A stretch of DNA of 48,711 bases, taken from positions 95,684 through 144,394 of the forward strand of contig NZ_LMHZ01000013.1 in NCBI RefSeq assembly GCF_001428545.1, given 5' to 3'. Position 1 is the stretch's first letter; each line of letters begins with the position of its first letter. Below, piece by piece: positions 28,253-37,346 of the stretch. The position numbers and the translations under genes are program-made. Below the pieces are notes generated by a model. That model did not search any database. It was not told the origin of the DNA and was given only the letters and a program-made list of their open reading frames with translations. Source of the DNA: Noviherbaspirillum sp. Root189. GTDB taxonomy: Bacteria; Pseudomonadota; Gammaproteobacteria; Burkholderiales; Burkholderiaceae_D.

Positions 28253-29137
28253 TCATGAATACTGCACCTTGCGTTCGACATACTTGAATTGCACCACGGT
28301 GAGCGTGATGACGATAAACATCAGGATCACGGACTGCGCGGCCGAACTACCCAGGTCGCCGCCCTTGAAGCCGTCCTGGAAGACCTTGTAGACCAGGATT
28401 TCCGTTTCCTTGCCCGGACCGCCGTGGGTGGTCGCTTCGATGATCGCGAAGGTGTCGAAGAACGAATAGACGATGTTGATGACGAGCAGGAAGAAGGTGG
28501 TCGGCGACAACAGTGGAAAGACAATGGTAAAGAAACGCCTCACCGGCCCGGCGCCATCAATCGCCGCCGCTTCGATCAGCGACTTGGGAATCGCTTGCAG
28601 GCCAGCGAGGAAAAACAGAAAGTTATAGCTGATCTGTTTCCAGATCGCCGCCAGTACGATCAGGATCATCGCATGGGTGCCATTGAGCAGGTTATCCCAT
28701 TCGATGCCGATACCGCGCAGCGCATGCGCAACCACACCCAGTGTCGGGTTGAGGAGGAACAGCCATAGCACACCGACCACGACCGGCGATACCGCATAGG
28801 GCCAGATCAGGAAAGTCTTGTAGACCGACGCGCCCTTCACAATGCGATCCGCGAACACGGCAAGGATCAGGGCAAGGGACAAGCCGAACACAGCGACCAT
28901 GATGGAGAACATCGCGGTGGTCTTGAAGGATTCGAGATAGTTTGCGTCATTGAACAGGTCGCGGAAGTTGTCGAACCAGACGAACTGCGACGAGGTGCCG
29001 AAGGAATCCTGGATCAGCACGGACTGATAGAGTGCCTGCACGGCCGGCCAGAAAAAGAACAGCAGCGTGACGAGAATTTGCGGTGTGACGAGCGCATACG
29101 GCATCCATGCCGATTTGAAGCGAGCGCGTTTTTCCAT
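28253..29137 (-). CDS. ugpA: sn-Glycerol-3-phosphate ABC transporter permease (UgpA)
   Basis: 294 residues (E. coli 295) from the ATG at 29137. The frame runs upstream to 29230, but that stretch is translation of an intergenic palindrome and is not part of the protein. Six hydrophobic helices; EAA loop SLIEAAAIDGAGPVRRFFTIV. Start MEKRARFKSAWMPYALVTPQ fits the family. Confidence 0.94.
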   Translation of the reverse strand: MEKRARFKSAWMPYALVTPQILVTLLFFFWPAVQALYQSVLIQDSFGTSSQFVWFDNFRDLFNDANYLESFKTTAMFSIMVAVFGLSLALILAVFADRIVKGASVYKTFLIWPYAVSPVVVGVLWLFLLNPTLGVVAHALRGIGIEWDNLLNGTHAMILIVLAAIWKQISYNFLFFLAGLQAIPKSLIEAAAIDGAGPVRRFFTIVFPLLSPTTFFLLVINIVYSFFDTFAIIEATTHGGPGKETEILVYKVFQDGFKGGDLGSSAAQSVILMFIVITLTVVQFKYVERKVQYS

Positions 29138-29159
29138 GTTGGTTTTTTCTATACAAGGC

Positions 29160-29295
29160 AAGGTTCCCTCCCCTTTGCAGGGCGAGGGTTTGGGCGGGGC
29201 GGGCTGCGCAGACGTACGAAGCTTGAGCACGCACCTGCATCTGCTTCTGCATCACCACCCCATCCCGACCTTCCCTCTACGAGAGGGAAGGAGCT
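29160..29295. repeat. Inverted pair of short palindromic repeats between ugpB and ugpA
   Basis: Two degenerate members of the CCTCCCC-type family face each other: one near 29163-29190 (CCCTCCCCTTTGCAGGGCGAGGG on the plus strand, imperfect) and one near 29268-29293 (CTTCCCTCT-ACG-AGAGGGAAG, a good hairpin). They sit inside the ugp operon in the 199-bp ugpB-ugpA gap. Such hairpins in the mRNA could protect or separate the abundant ugpB message, as is known for binding-protein genes. Confidence 0.7.
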
Positions 29296-29336
29296 ACGCA
29301 ACAGGCAAGAGTAAAGTCAGTGAATGCCGCTTGACT

Positions 29337-30647
29337 TTACTTATTCGCCCTTTCGAACCGGACCAGCAATTCATCGCCGCGACGCACCGCCGTATCCAGC
29401 GCTTCCTTCGCTGTCTTCTTGCCGTTCCAGACGGTTTCGAGTTCTTCGTCGATGATCGTGCGGATCTGCGTGAAGCTGCCGAGACGGATACCGCGCGACT
29501 TCGCGGTAGTCTTGACGATCATCTGCTGGACCGCGACTTGCGGGTCAGGGTTCTTCTGATAGAAGCCGGACGACTTGGTCAGCTCATAAGCCGCATTGGT
29601 GATCGGCAGGTAGCCGGTCTCCTGGTGCCATTTCGCCTGGATTTCCGGTTGCGACAGGAACTTGAAGAACTTGGCGACCGCCTTGTATTCGTCGGTCTTC
29701 TTGCCGCTCATGACCCACAGCGATGCGCCGCCGATGATGGTGTTCTGCGGTGCGCCCTGCACGTCGTTGTAGTAAGGCAGCGTCGATGCCGCAAACTTGA
29801 ACTTCGCATTCTTGCTGATGTTGGCGTAAGCCGAGCTCGACGAGCTCAGCATCGCGCATTCACCCGAGTAGAACTTGGCTTCCGGCTCGTTCTTGCGGCC
29901 GGCATACGTAAAGTAGCCCTGCTTCGCCCAGTTGGCGAGGTTCTCGATATGCTTGACGTGCAGCGGGCTGTTGAACTTCAGGCGCGCATCGAGGCCGCCA
30001 AAACCGTTGTTCTTGGAAGCGAACTCGACGTTGTGCCAGGCCGAGAAACTCTCGAGGTGCACCCAGGACTGCCAGCCTGTGGTGTACGCGCATTTCTCGC
30101 CGCTGGCTTTCAGCTTGGCGGCTGCCGATACCACTTCCTGCCAGGTCACCGGCGGCTTGTCGGGATCGAGGCCGGCCTTTGCAAAGGCATCCTTGTTGTA
30201 ATAGAAGACAGTCGTCGAACTGTTGAACGGGAAGGACACCATGTCGCCTTTGGGCGAGGTGTAATAACCGGCAACCGCGGGCACGTAGACGGAGGAATCG
30301 AATTTTTCGCCGGCGGTCTTCATCACTTCGGTGACCGGCACAATCGCGCCCTTCGAATACATCATGGTGGCGGTGCCGACTTCGAAGACTTGCAGGATAT
30401 GCGGTGCATTGCCGGCGCGGAAGGCGGCGATGGCCGCGGCCATGGCTTCGTCATAGCTGCCCTTGAAGATGGGCGTAACCTTGTAGTCGTTCTGGCTCTT
30501 GTTGAACTGGTCGGCGAGGCCGGCGACGCGGTCGCCCAGCGCGCCGGTCATCGAGTGCCACCAGGTGACTTCCGTTGCGGCGTGCGCCGAAGCGGCCATC
30601 ATGGCCAACAGGCTGGCCGCAGCCAGGGGTTTCCATTTCAATTGCAT
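29337..30647 (-). CDS. ugpB: sn-Glycerol-3-phosphate-binding periplasmic protein (UgpB)
   Basis: 436 residues (E. coli 438). A signal peptide (LAAASLLAMMAASAHA) precedes a family 1 solute-binding fold. Recognisable segments are TEVTWWHSMTGALGDRVAGL at the mature N-terminus and KPPVTWQEVVSAAAKLKASG. It captures glycerol-3-phosphate and glycerophosphodiesters for the UgpAEC transporter. GGAGACG precedes the ATG. First gene of the operon, with a Pho-box candidate upstream. Confidence 0.95.
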   Translation of the reverse strand: MQLKWKPLAAASLLAMMAASAHAATEVTWWHSMTGALGDRVAGLADQFNKSQNDYKVTPIFKGSYDEAMAAAIAAFRAGNAPHILQVFEVGTATMMYSKGAIVPVTEVMKTAGEKFDSSVYVPAVAGYYTSPKGDMVSFPFNSSTTVFYYNKDAFAKAGLDPDKPPVTWQEVVSAAAKLKASGEKCAYTTGWQSWVHLESFSAWHNVEFASKNNGFGGLDARLKFNSPLHVKHIENLANWAKQGYFTYAGRKNEPEAKFYSGECAMLSSSSSAYANISKNAKFKFAASTLPYYNDVQGAPQNTIIGGASLWVMSGKKTDEYKAVAKFFKFLSQPEIQAKWHQETGYLPITNAAYELTKSSGFYQKNPDPQVAVQQMIVKTTAKSRGIRLGSFTQIRTIIDEELETVWNGKKTAKEALDTAVRRGDELLVRFERANK

Positions 30648-30669
30648 GGTGTCGTCTCCAAAATGTTCT

Positions 30670-30703
30670 ATTTTATGTATGCAATGTGACAGTTACATTA
30701 CGA
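30670..30703 (-). promoter_or_regulatory. Candidate Pho box and -10 of ugpB
   Basis: On the minus strand, TCGTAAT-N4-CTGTCAC (30703 to 30686) matches the PhoB direct repeat (7 bp, 4-bp spacer, 7 bp), with the second half nearly perfect and the first half about 4/7. TAAAAT at 30675-30670 is a good -10 exactly 10 bp downstream, the spacing known for PhoB-activated promoters. E. coli ugp belongs to the Pho regulon. Read by eye. Confidence 0.6.
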
Positions 30704-30833
30704 TAACTGAAACGGTGCAGGTGCCGCTTATAATTCGATTTTGCAGCGCAATAATGCCGCGCCGGAATGTAAGTGTAGCCTTCCTGCGCAATTCGTGTCA
30801 TTGCGACATCAATGTTTTGTCACTTCACCTGCC

Positions 30834-31688
30834 ATGAACCGCCTCGCCCTCTACGCCCGCCTGGTCCGCCTCGACAAACCGATCGGCATTCTGCTGCTGC
30901 TGTGGCCGACGCTGATTGCCTTGTGGCTCGCCGCAGATGGGCGGCCCGACTGGCGGCTGGTCGTGATTTTCACCCTCGGCACCGTGCTGATGCGTTCAGC
31001 GGGTTGTGCGATCAATGACTATGCGGACCGCGATTTCGACAAGCATGTCAAACGCACTGCCGAACGCCCCCTGACCAGCGGAAAAATCGCTTCCTGGGAA
31101 GCGGTGGCAGTCGCGGCGGCACTGGCCCTGGTGTCGTTTGCGCTCATCTTCCCGCTCAACACCCTGACCAAGCAATTATCGGTGGCTGCTGTCGTGATTG
31201 CGGCCAGCTATCCCTACTTCAAGCGATTCTTCGCGATTCCTCAAGCGTATCTGGGCATTGCCTTCGGCTTCGGCATCCCAATGGCTTTCGCCGCCGTACA
31301 GGGCGATGTGCCGCCGGCGGCATGGCTGCTGCTGCTGGCCAATATTTTTTGGGCTGTGGCCTACGACACGGAATATGCGATGGTGGACCGCGACGACGAC
31401 CTGAAGATAGGGATCAAGACATCGGCGATCACCTTCGGTCGTTTTGACGTGGCTGCGGTAATGCTGTGTTATGCGGTCAGCTGCGCCATTGTACTTGTCG
31501 TCGGCTGGCAATACGGACTGCGCTTCTGGTTCCTCGCGGGCATGCTCGTTGCCGCTGGCTGCGCGGTCTATCACTACAGGCTGATCCGTGATCGCGACCG
31601 CATGGGTTGCTTTGCCGCGTTCAGGCACAACAACTGGCTGGGCGCAGCCGTTTTTGCGGGCGTTGCGCTGGACTACGCGCTTGGATAA
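30834..31688 (+). CDS. ubiA: 4-Hydroxybenzoate polyprenyltransferase (UbiA)
   Basis: 284 residues (E. coli 290) from the ATG at 30834. The integral-membrane enzyme attaches the polyprenyl tail to 4-hydroxybenzoate in ubiquinone synthesis. Both aspartate-rich Mg-diphosphate motifs are present: [16 protein letters not shown] and [19 protein letters not shown]. About eight hydrophobic helices. No ubiC neighbour; it is divergent from ugpB. Confidence 0.95.
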   Translation: MNRLALYARLVRLDKPIGILLLLWPTLIALWLAADGRPDWRLVVIFTLGTVLMRSAGCAINDYADRDFDKHVKRTAERPLTSGKIASWEAVAVAAALALVSFALIFPLNTLTKQLSVAAVVIAASYPYFKRFFAIPQAYLGIAFGFGIPMAFAAVQGDVPPAAWLLLLANIFWAVAYDTEYAMVDRDDDLKIGIKTSAITFGRFDVAAVMLCYAVSCAIVLVVGWQYGLRFWFLAGMLVAAGCAVYHYRLIRDRDRMGCFAAFRHNNWLGAAVFAGVALDYALG

Positions 31689-31801
31689 GCATCTCTTCAG
31701 GGCATTAACGACGGGACATAGTTTGACTTCGCGCAAAATGCGCACCTTTACAGTCCCTATACACTCCAACCAAGACATTTCAACATGACATGGAGGCGTA
31801 T

Positions 31802-32119
31802 ATGGAATCGAATGGTCAGTATGGATCGACCAGGGATCGGCTGCTGGACGATCTCAAGCTGATTTTGCGTGATGCGGAAGACCTGCTGCGCAGCACCAGC
31901 CAGCAAGCCGGCGAAGGCTACCAGGTGGCACGTGCGAAGTTCGAGTCCACCCTGGGAATGGCCAAGGACAACCTGTCCGACGTTGAGCAGATCGTGGCTG
32001 AAAACGCCCGGGTCGCCATGGATACGACCGACCGCTACGTAAAGGAAAACCCGTGGCAGGCCGTCGGCGTCGGCGCACTGGCCGGGCTGGTCGTGGGCCT
32101 GATCGTCGGCCGCCGCTAA
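31802..32119 (+). CDS. DUF883 (ElaB/YqjD-type) membrane-anchored protein
   Basis: 105 residues from the ATG at 31802, with GGAGG six bases upstream; an ATG at 31790 overlaps that ribosome-binding site. A long amphipathic helical region (~10-80) is followed by ENPWQAVGVGALAGLVVGLIVGRR, the single C-terminal membrane anchor of the family. E. coli members bind ribosomes at the membrane in stationary phase. A GC hairpin follows. Confidence 0.9.
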   Translation: MESNGQYGSTRDRLLDDLKLILRDAEDLLRSTSQQAGEGYQVARAKFESTLGMAKDNLSDVEQIVAENARVAMDTTDRYVKENPWQAVGVGALAGLVVGLIVGRR

Positions 32120-32161
32120 GCAGCCAGCCACCTGCCGCGCAGACACGATGATTGCCGAATC

Positions 32162-32187
32162 GGCGGCCAGGCTGGCCGCCTCTTTCG
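32162..32187. terminator. Hairpin terminator between DUF883 gene and proC
   Basis: GGCGGCCA and TGGCCGCC pair perfectly around GGC, followed by TCTTT on the plus strand. It separates two convergent genes. The T-tract is short, so strength is uncertain. Confidence 0.6.
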
Positions 32188-32247
32188 TGACGATTCTTCA
32201 GACACGGGTGGAGCTGGCTGCTGAACAGCCAGGAATATCCGCAGACA

Positions 32248-33072
32248 TCAATCCTTGCCAAATTCTTCGCCCAGTTCCTTGCCGCGTGCAGCGGCTGCTT
32301 TCAGCGCCTTGCCGATTGCGTCCTTGACGCCGCTGGCTTCCATGCTGGTGAGCGCGGCGTAAGTCGTGCCGCCTTTCGAAGTGACACGCTCACGCAACAC
32401 CGATACCGGGTCCTGCGACTGTGCGGCCAGTTGTGACGCACCAACGAACGTGGCAATCGCCAGTTCATTCCCCTGCTCCGCGCTCAGGCCCATTTCCTGC
32501 GCTGCCTGCTGCATCGCTTCGATGAAATAAAACACGTAAGCAGGACCGCTGCCCGACACGGCAGTCACCGGGTCGATCAGCGCTTCATCGCTCAGCCAGA
32601 CGGTAGCGCCGACTGCTCGCATGATGGCATCGGCGGCATCGCGCTGCGCCGGCGACACACCCGTCATCGCCACCATGCCGGTGATCCCTTTGCCGATCAG
32701 CGCGGGCGTGTTTGGCATGGTACGCACGATGGCGGTATGGCCATTCATCCAGCGCGACAGGTCCACTGCGCGGATGCCGGCGGCGATCGAGAGAATCAGC
32801 TGCGAACCGACATGCGGCTGCAAGGCAGCAACGACTTCTTTCATCTGCTGCGGCTTCACCGACAGCACGATCACATCGGCATTTGCCAGCGTCGCATCAA
32901 TCTGTTGCGCCGTGGTGACACCAAACTGTTGCTGCAGGCGCGCAAGCGCTTCACCGTTCGGGTCGACCACATGGATGTTGGCGCCTGCAGTCAGCTTGCC
33001 GGCCAGCCCTCCGATCAGGGCGGTCGCCATGTTGCCGCCACCGATAAAGGCGATATTCAAATTATTTTGCAT
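32248..33072 (-). CDS. proC: Pyrroline-5-carboxylate reductase (ProC)
   Basis: 274 residues from the ATG at 33072; an in-frame TTG at 33087 is less likely. It performs the last step of proline synthesis with NAD(P)H. The N-terminal Rossmann motif is IAFIGGGNMATALIGG; the C-terminal dimer/substrate region has AVSGSGPAYVFYFIEAM and SKGGTTYAAL. Its start lies inside the end of yggS (11-nt overlap), a common yggS-proC pairing. Confidence 0.96.
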   Translation of the reverse strand: MQNNLNIAFIGGGNMATALIGGLAGKLTAGANIHVVDPNGEALARLQQQFGVTTAQQIDATLANADVIVLSVKPQQMKEVVAALQPHVGSQLILSIAAGIRAVDLSRWMNGHTAIVRTMPNTPALIGKGITGMVAMTGVSPAQRDAADAIMRAVGATVWLSDEALIDPVTAVSGSGPAYVFYFIEAMQQAAQEMGLSAEQGNELAIATFVGASQLAAQSQDPVSVLRERVTSKGGTTYAALTSMEASGVKDAIGKALKAAAARGKELGEEFGKD

Positions 33073-33766
33073 AGTGTCGTTGTCCAAAGATTGCTGTTCC
33101 GATTCTGACGATGGTGGCGCCTTCGGCTATCGCGGCGTCGAGATCCGCCGACATGCCCATCGACAGGGTGTCCAGTTGCAGACCCTGTGCGCGTAGTTCT
33201 TCGAGCAGCTGACGCAACTTCCGGTGCGGCGCGCGCTGCGCTTCGAATTCGGTTTCCGGCTCGGGAATCGCCATCAGGCCACGCAGGCGCAAGCGTGGCA
33301 GGACGGCAATGCGACGGGCGATGTCGAGTGCCTCCCCGGGCAGCACGCCACTTTTGCTGGCTTCTCCGCTGATGTTGACTTGTAAACAGATGTTGAGCGG
33401 CTGCCTGTCCGGCGGACGCTGATCCGACAGGCGCTCGGCGATTTTTTCGCGATCGACCGAATGGACCCAGTCGAAGTGTTCGGCGATGGGGCGGGTCTTG
33501 TTGCTCTGAATCGGCCCGATAAAATGCCATTCGAGCAAGAGATCGGGACGTTGCGCCTTGACCGCCGCGATCTTGTCCAGCGATTCCTGCAGGTAGTTTT
33601 CACCAAAAAGCCGCTGCCCGGCGTCGGCCGCCGCAATGACGGCCTCCGCTCCGAAGGTCTTGGACACGGCCAGCAAGCTGACTTCGTCCGCACGGCGCGA
33701 CACTGCTTGTGCCGCAGCGGCGATGCTTTCGTTGACGGCTTGCAAGTTCCGGGATATTGGGGACAT
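33062..33766 (-). CDS. yggS: Pyridoxal-phosphate homeostasis protein (YggS/PLPBP)
   Basis: 234 residues from the ATG at 33766 (start MSPISRNLQA); the frame extends to 33814 without support. It is a TIM-barrel protein that carries PLP without known enzymatic activity. The PLP lysine is K36 in LLAVSKTFGAE, the same number as in E. coli. FGENYLQE, WHFIGPIQSNK and SMGMSADLDAAIAEG are conserved. Divergent from pilT by 75 bp; in many proteobacteria this trio occurs together. Confidence 0.95.
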   Translation of the reverse strand: MSPISRNLQAVNESIAAAAQAVSRRADEVSLLAVSKTFGAEAVIAAADAGQRLFGENYLQESLDKIAAVKAQRPDLLLEWHFIGPIQSNKTRPIAEHFDWVHSVDREKIAERLSDQRPPDRQPLNICLQVNISGEASKSGVLPGEALDIARRIAVLPRLRLRGLMAIPEPETEFEAQRAPHRKLRQLLEELRAQGLQLDTLSMGMSADLDAAIAEGATIVRIGTAIFGQRHYAK

Positions 33767-33841
33767 AATCAGTTTGCCTCCGGCAACACCTTCATGGCGT
33801 TGCGTAACATTCATGGCTTTTCGCCAACCCCGGGATTATAA

Positions 33842-34885
33842 ATGGACATTTCCGAACTTCTCGCCTTTGCTGTCAAGAATAATGCGTCAGACTTGCACCT
33901 TTCCGCCGGCTTGCCACCGATGATTCGCGTACATGGCGATGTGCGCCGTATCAATCTGCCGCCGCTGGAGCACCGCGATGTGCATGGCATGATCTATGAC
34001 ATCATGAACGACGGCCAGCGCAAGGCGTATGAGGAAGTCCTGGAGTGCGACTTTTCGTTCGCGATTCCCGGCCTTGCCCGTTTTCGTGTCAACGCGTTCA
34101 ACCAGGACCGGGGAGCTGCAGCGGTGTTGCGGACGATTCCTTCCAAGGTCCTGACGCTGGAACAACTGCATGCACCAAAGATCTTTGCCGACCTCGCGCT
34201 GAAGCCACGTGGCCTGGTGCTGGTAACCGGCCCGACCGGTTCCGGCAAATCGACGACACTGGCGGCGATGGTCAATCATCTGAACGAAACCGAATACGCA
34301 CACATCCTGACGGTCGAAGACCCGATCGAATTCGTGCACGAGTCGAAAAAATGCCTGATCAACCAGCGTGAAGTCGGTCCGCACACGATGTCCTTCAACA
34401 ATGCGCTGCGCTCGGCACTGCGTGAAGACCCGGATGCGATTCTGGTCGGCGAATTGCGCGACCTTGAAACCATTCGGCTCGCGCTGACCGCCGCCGAAAC
34501 CGGCCACCTGGTCTTCGGCACCCTGCATACCTCGTCGGCAGCCAAGACTATCGACCGTATTGTCGACGTCTTCCCGGCCGAAGAAAAAGAAATGGTCCGG
34601 GCGATGTTGTCCGAATCGCTGCAGGCGGTGATCTCGCAGACGCTCCTGAAAACCAAGGATGGCAGCGGCCGCGTCGCCGCGCATGAAATCATGCTCGGCA
34701 CCCCCGCGATCCGTAACCTGATTCGGGAGGCAAAAATTGCGCAGATGTATTCCGCCATCCAGACCGGCAGCAATATCGGCATGCAGACGCTGGACCAGAA
34801 TCTGACCGACCTCGTGCGCCGCAATGTGATTTCGTCGGCAGCGGCACGCGCAGCAGCCAAGATTCCGGACAACTTCCCCGGCTAA
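33842..34885 (+). CDS. pilT: Twitching-motility retraction ATPase PilT
   Basis: 347 residues. It powers type IV pilus retraction as a cytoplasmic hexamer. Start DISELLAFAVKNNASDLHLSAG is classic. Walker A GPTGSGKST at ~133-141, Asp box (TVEDPIEFVH), Walker B (ILVGELRD), His box (GHLVFGTLHTSSAAKTIDRI) and the retraction motif AIRNLIREAK are all intact. First of pilT-pilU-gpx. Confidence 0.97.
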   Translation: MDISELLAFAVKNNASDLHLSAGLPPMIRVHGDVRRINLPPLEHRDVHGMIYDIMNDGQRKAYEEVLECDFSFAIPGLARFRVNAFNQDRGAAAVLRTIPSKVLTLEQLHAPKIFADLALKPRGLVLVTGPTGSGKSTTLAAMVNHLNETEYAHILTVEDPIEFVHESKKCLINQREVGPHTMSFNNALRSALREDPDAILVGELRDLETIRLALTAAETGHLVFGTLHTSSAAKTIDRIVDVFPAEEKEMVRAMLSESLQAVISQTLLKTKDGSGRVAAHEIMLGTPAIRNLIREAKIAQMYSAIQTGSNIGMQTLDQNLTDLVRRNVISSAAARAAAKIPDNFPG

Positions 34886-34926
34886 GCGGCAACAAGCAAT
34901 ATCAAGCATAAAGGACAGGAAGCAAC

Positions 34927-36063
34927 ATGGAACGCGATCAGGCCACCAAATTCATGCACGACCTGCTGCGGCTGATGCTCAGCAAAAACGGCTCCGACTT
35001 ATTTATCACTGCAGAATTTCCGCCGGCATTCAAGATCGACGGCAAAATGACGCCGGTGTCGAACCAGCCGCTGACCTCGACCCACACCGTCGAACTGGCG
35101 CGCGCAATCATGAACGACAAGCAGGCGGCGGAATTCGAGGCGACCAAGGAGTGCAACTTCGCGATCAGTCCCGGCGGCCTTGGGCGCTTCCGCGTGTCCG
35201 CCTTCGTGCAGCAAGGCAAGGTCGGCATGGTGTTGCGTACCATCACGACCACCATTCCAAAGCTCGAAGACCTCGGGGTGCCGGAAGTGCTGAAAGAAGT
35301 CGCGATGACCAAGCGCGGCCTGGTGATCATGGTCGGTGCAACCGGCTCCGGCAAGTCGACCACCCTGGCCGGCATGGTCGGCTACCGGAATGAAAACAGC
35401 TACGGTCACATCATCACGATCGAGGATCCGGTCGAGTACGTACACCCGCACAAGAATTGCATCATCACGCAGCGCGAAGTCGGCGTCGATACGGCCGACT
35501 GGTTTGCCGCGCTGAAAAACACGCTGCGCCAGGCGCCGGACGTGATCCTGATCGGCGAAATCCGCGACCGCGAAACCATGGACTATGCAGTCGCCTTTGC
35601 GGAAACGGGCCACCTTTGCCTGGCCACCATGCACGCCAACAGCGCCAACCAGGCGCTGGACCGCATCATCAACTTCTTCCCCGAAGAACGGCGCGCGCAA
35701 CTTTTGATGGATTTGTCACTCAACCTCAAGGCGATGATCTCGCAACGCCTGGTGCCGCTGAAAGACACCAAGGGACGCTGTGCAGCGGTCGAGGTGATGC
35801 TGAACTCGCCGTTGATTTCGGATTTGATCTTCAAGGGCGAAGTCCACGAGATCAAGGAGATCATGAAGAAGTCGCGCGAACTGGGCATGCAGACCTTTGA
35901 CCAGGCCCTGTTCGACCTGTATGAAAACGGCAAGATATCGTATGAAGATGCCTTGCGTAACGCCGACTCGGTCAATGACCTGCGTCTTTCGATCAAGCTG
36001 CAGAGCAAGGATGCGAAGGGACGTGACTTGAGCAAGGGCACCGAACACCTGGGGATTGTTTAA
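34927..36063 (+). CDS. pilU: PilT-like retraction ATPase PilU
   Basis: 378 residues, a PilT paralogue that assists retraction against load. Walker A is GATGSGKSTT, Walker B VILIGEIRDRETM and the His box GHLCLATMHANSANQALDRI. The C-terminal extension LSIKLQSKDAKGRDLSKGTEHLGIV is typical of PilU and absent from PilT. AAAGGACAGGAAG precedes the ATG; 41 bp after pilT. Its TAA is directly followed by the ATG of gpx. Confidence 0.97.
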   Translation: MERDQATKFMHDLLRLMLSKNGSDLFITAEFPPAFKIDGKMTPVSNQPLTSTHTVELARAIMNDKQAAEFEATKECNFAISPGGLGRFRVSAFVQQGKVGMVLRTITTTIPKLEDLGVPEVLKEVAMTKRGLVIMVGATGSGKSTTLAGMVGYRNENSYGHIITIEDPVEYVHPHKNCIITQREVGVDTADWFAALKNTLRQAPDVILIGEIRDRETMDYAVAFAETGHLCLATMHANSANQALDRIINFFPEERRAQLLMDLSLNLKAMISQRLVPLKDTKGRCAAVEVMLNSPLISDLIFKGEVHEIKEIMKKSRELGMQTFDQALFDLYENGKISYEDALRNADSVNDLRLSIKLQSKDAKGRDLSKGTEHLGIV

Positions 36064-36549
36064 ATGCCGACCGTCCACGACTTTACCGCCGAAAGCCTCG
36101 GCGGCGCCTCGGTCAAGCTTGCGGATTACCGCGGCAAGGTACTGCTGATCGTCAACACGGCCAGCAAGTGCGGCTTTACGCCGCAATACAAGGGTCTGGA
36201 AGCGGTGTACCAGCAATTTCGCGACAAGGGTGTGGAAGTGCTGGGTTTTCCCTGCAACCAGTTCGGCTCGCAGGAGCCGGGTACCGAGGAAGAGATCGGC
36301 GCATTTTGCGAAAAGAATTTCGGTGTGACATTTCCGCTGTTCGCGAAAATCGATGTCAACGGCAGCAATGCGCATCCGCTATACAAGCACCTGAAAAGCG
36401 AAGCGCCCGGATTGATGGGCACCGAAGCGATCAAATGGAATTTCACCAAGTTTCTGGTGAAGAAGGATGGCACGGTGTACAAACGCTATGCACCGCAGAC
36501 CGATCCGAAAGACTTGACGGAAGATATAGAAAAACTGCTGGCACAGTAG
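36064..36549 (+). CDS. gpx: Glutathione peroxidase family protein
   Basis: 161 residues. The peroxidatic residue is cysteine (C36 in NTASKCGFTP), not selenocysteine. The rest of the catalytic set is present: glutamine in GFPCNQFG and tryptophan/asparagine in IKWNFTKFLV. C64 (FPCNQFG) and a cysteine in AFCEKNFG (~86) are candidates for the resolving cysteine, which would make it thioredoxin-dependent like E. coli BtuE. It starts immediately after the pilU stop with no gap, so it is probably translated from the pilTU message. Confidence 0.94.
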   Translation: MPTVHDFTAESLGGASVKLADYRGKVLLIVNTASKCGFTPQYKGLEAVYQQFRDKGVEVLGFPCNQFGSQEPGTEEEIGAFCEKNFGVTFPLFAKIDVNGSNAHPLYKHLKSEAPGLMGTEAIKWNFTKFLVKKDGTVYKRYAPQTDPKDLTEDIEKLLAQ

Positions 36550-36620
36550 ATCATCATTGGTGGCGGTGGGTGGTGACTGCTTGTGGTTAATCCAGCCTGT
36601 GAATGACCAAGCAGTTCTGC

Positions 36621-37346
36621 TCATGCCGCACCAAACAGCTTCAGCACGAAAGGCAGCAGCAAGGCGGTCAGCACGCCGGACAGGCCCATCGCGAGGCCTG
36701 AAAACGCCCCCATCTCTTCGCTGACCTGAAACGCGCGTGCGGTCCCGATACCATGCGAAGTAACACCGAGCGCAAAGCCGCGCACGCCATGGTCATCGAT
36801 CTTCATCAGGTTGAAAATCCAGCGCGCCGTGGAAGCACCCAATATGCCGGTCAGCATGACCAGCACCGCGGTCAACGAAGGCAAGCCACCAATTTTCTCG
36901 GACACCCCCATCGCGATCGGCATCGTCACCGCCTTGGGCGCCAGCGACAGGATGGTGGCGGGTGAAGCACCAAGCGCCCACGCCACACCCATTGCGGTCG
37001 CGATGGCAGCAGCACCACCCACCAGGGCACTGGTGATCAGCGCGAACCAGTTGCGCCTGAGTTTTTCCAGTTGCAAAAACAGTGGGATTGCCAGGGCGAC
37101 CGTGGCGGGACCCAGCAGAAAATGCACGAACTGGGCGCCTTCAAAATACGTGGGGTACTCGGTATGCGTGCCAATCAGTACCGCGACCAGCAGCGCCACC
37201 GCGATGGCAACGGGATTAACCAGCGGATTGAATTTCGAGCGCGCATACAAGGCATACGCGAATTGATAGGCCAGCAGCGTGGCAGTCAGCCACAGCAGCG
37301 GCGAGGCCGACAGGTAGACCCATACCTTAGTCAGTCCCGGCGTCAT
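36621..37346 (-). CDS. LrgB/CidB-family membrane protein
   Basis: 241 residues from the ATG at 37346, giving MTPGLTKVWVYLSASPLLWL; the open frame upstream overlaps lrgA in another frame. About six to seven hydrophobic helices with the family segments GPATVALAIPLF, PKAVTMPIAM and GVTSHGIGTARAF. LrgAB/CidAB pairs are described as holin/antiholin-like or as carriers of pyruvate, glycolate or similar acids. The gene start overlaps the lrgA stop by 4 nt. Confidence 0.93.
   Translation of the reverse strand: MTPGLTKVWVYLSASPLLWLTATLLAYQFAYALYARSKFNPLVNPVAIAVALLVAVLIGTHTEYPTYFEGAQFVHFLLGPATVALAIPLFLQLEKLRRNWFALITSALVGGAAAIATAMGVAWALGASPATILSLAPKAVTMPIAMGVSEKIGGLPSLTAVLVMLTGILGASTARWIFNLMKIDDHGVRGFALGVTSHGIGTARAFQVSEEMGAFSGLAMGLSGVLTALLLPFVLKLFGAA

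Noticed and set aside
29138-29230. N-terminal extension of UgpA
   Set aside because: The 31 extra residues are a translation of the intergenic palindrome; the internal ATG at 29137 gives the family length.
29067-30689. 540-residue open frame opposite ugpB
   Set aside because: Covers the whole ugpB gene antisense and starts in intergenic repeats. UgpB is complete and recognisable, so this frame is not a gene.
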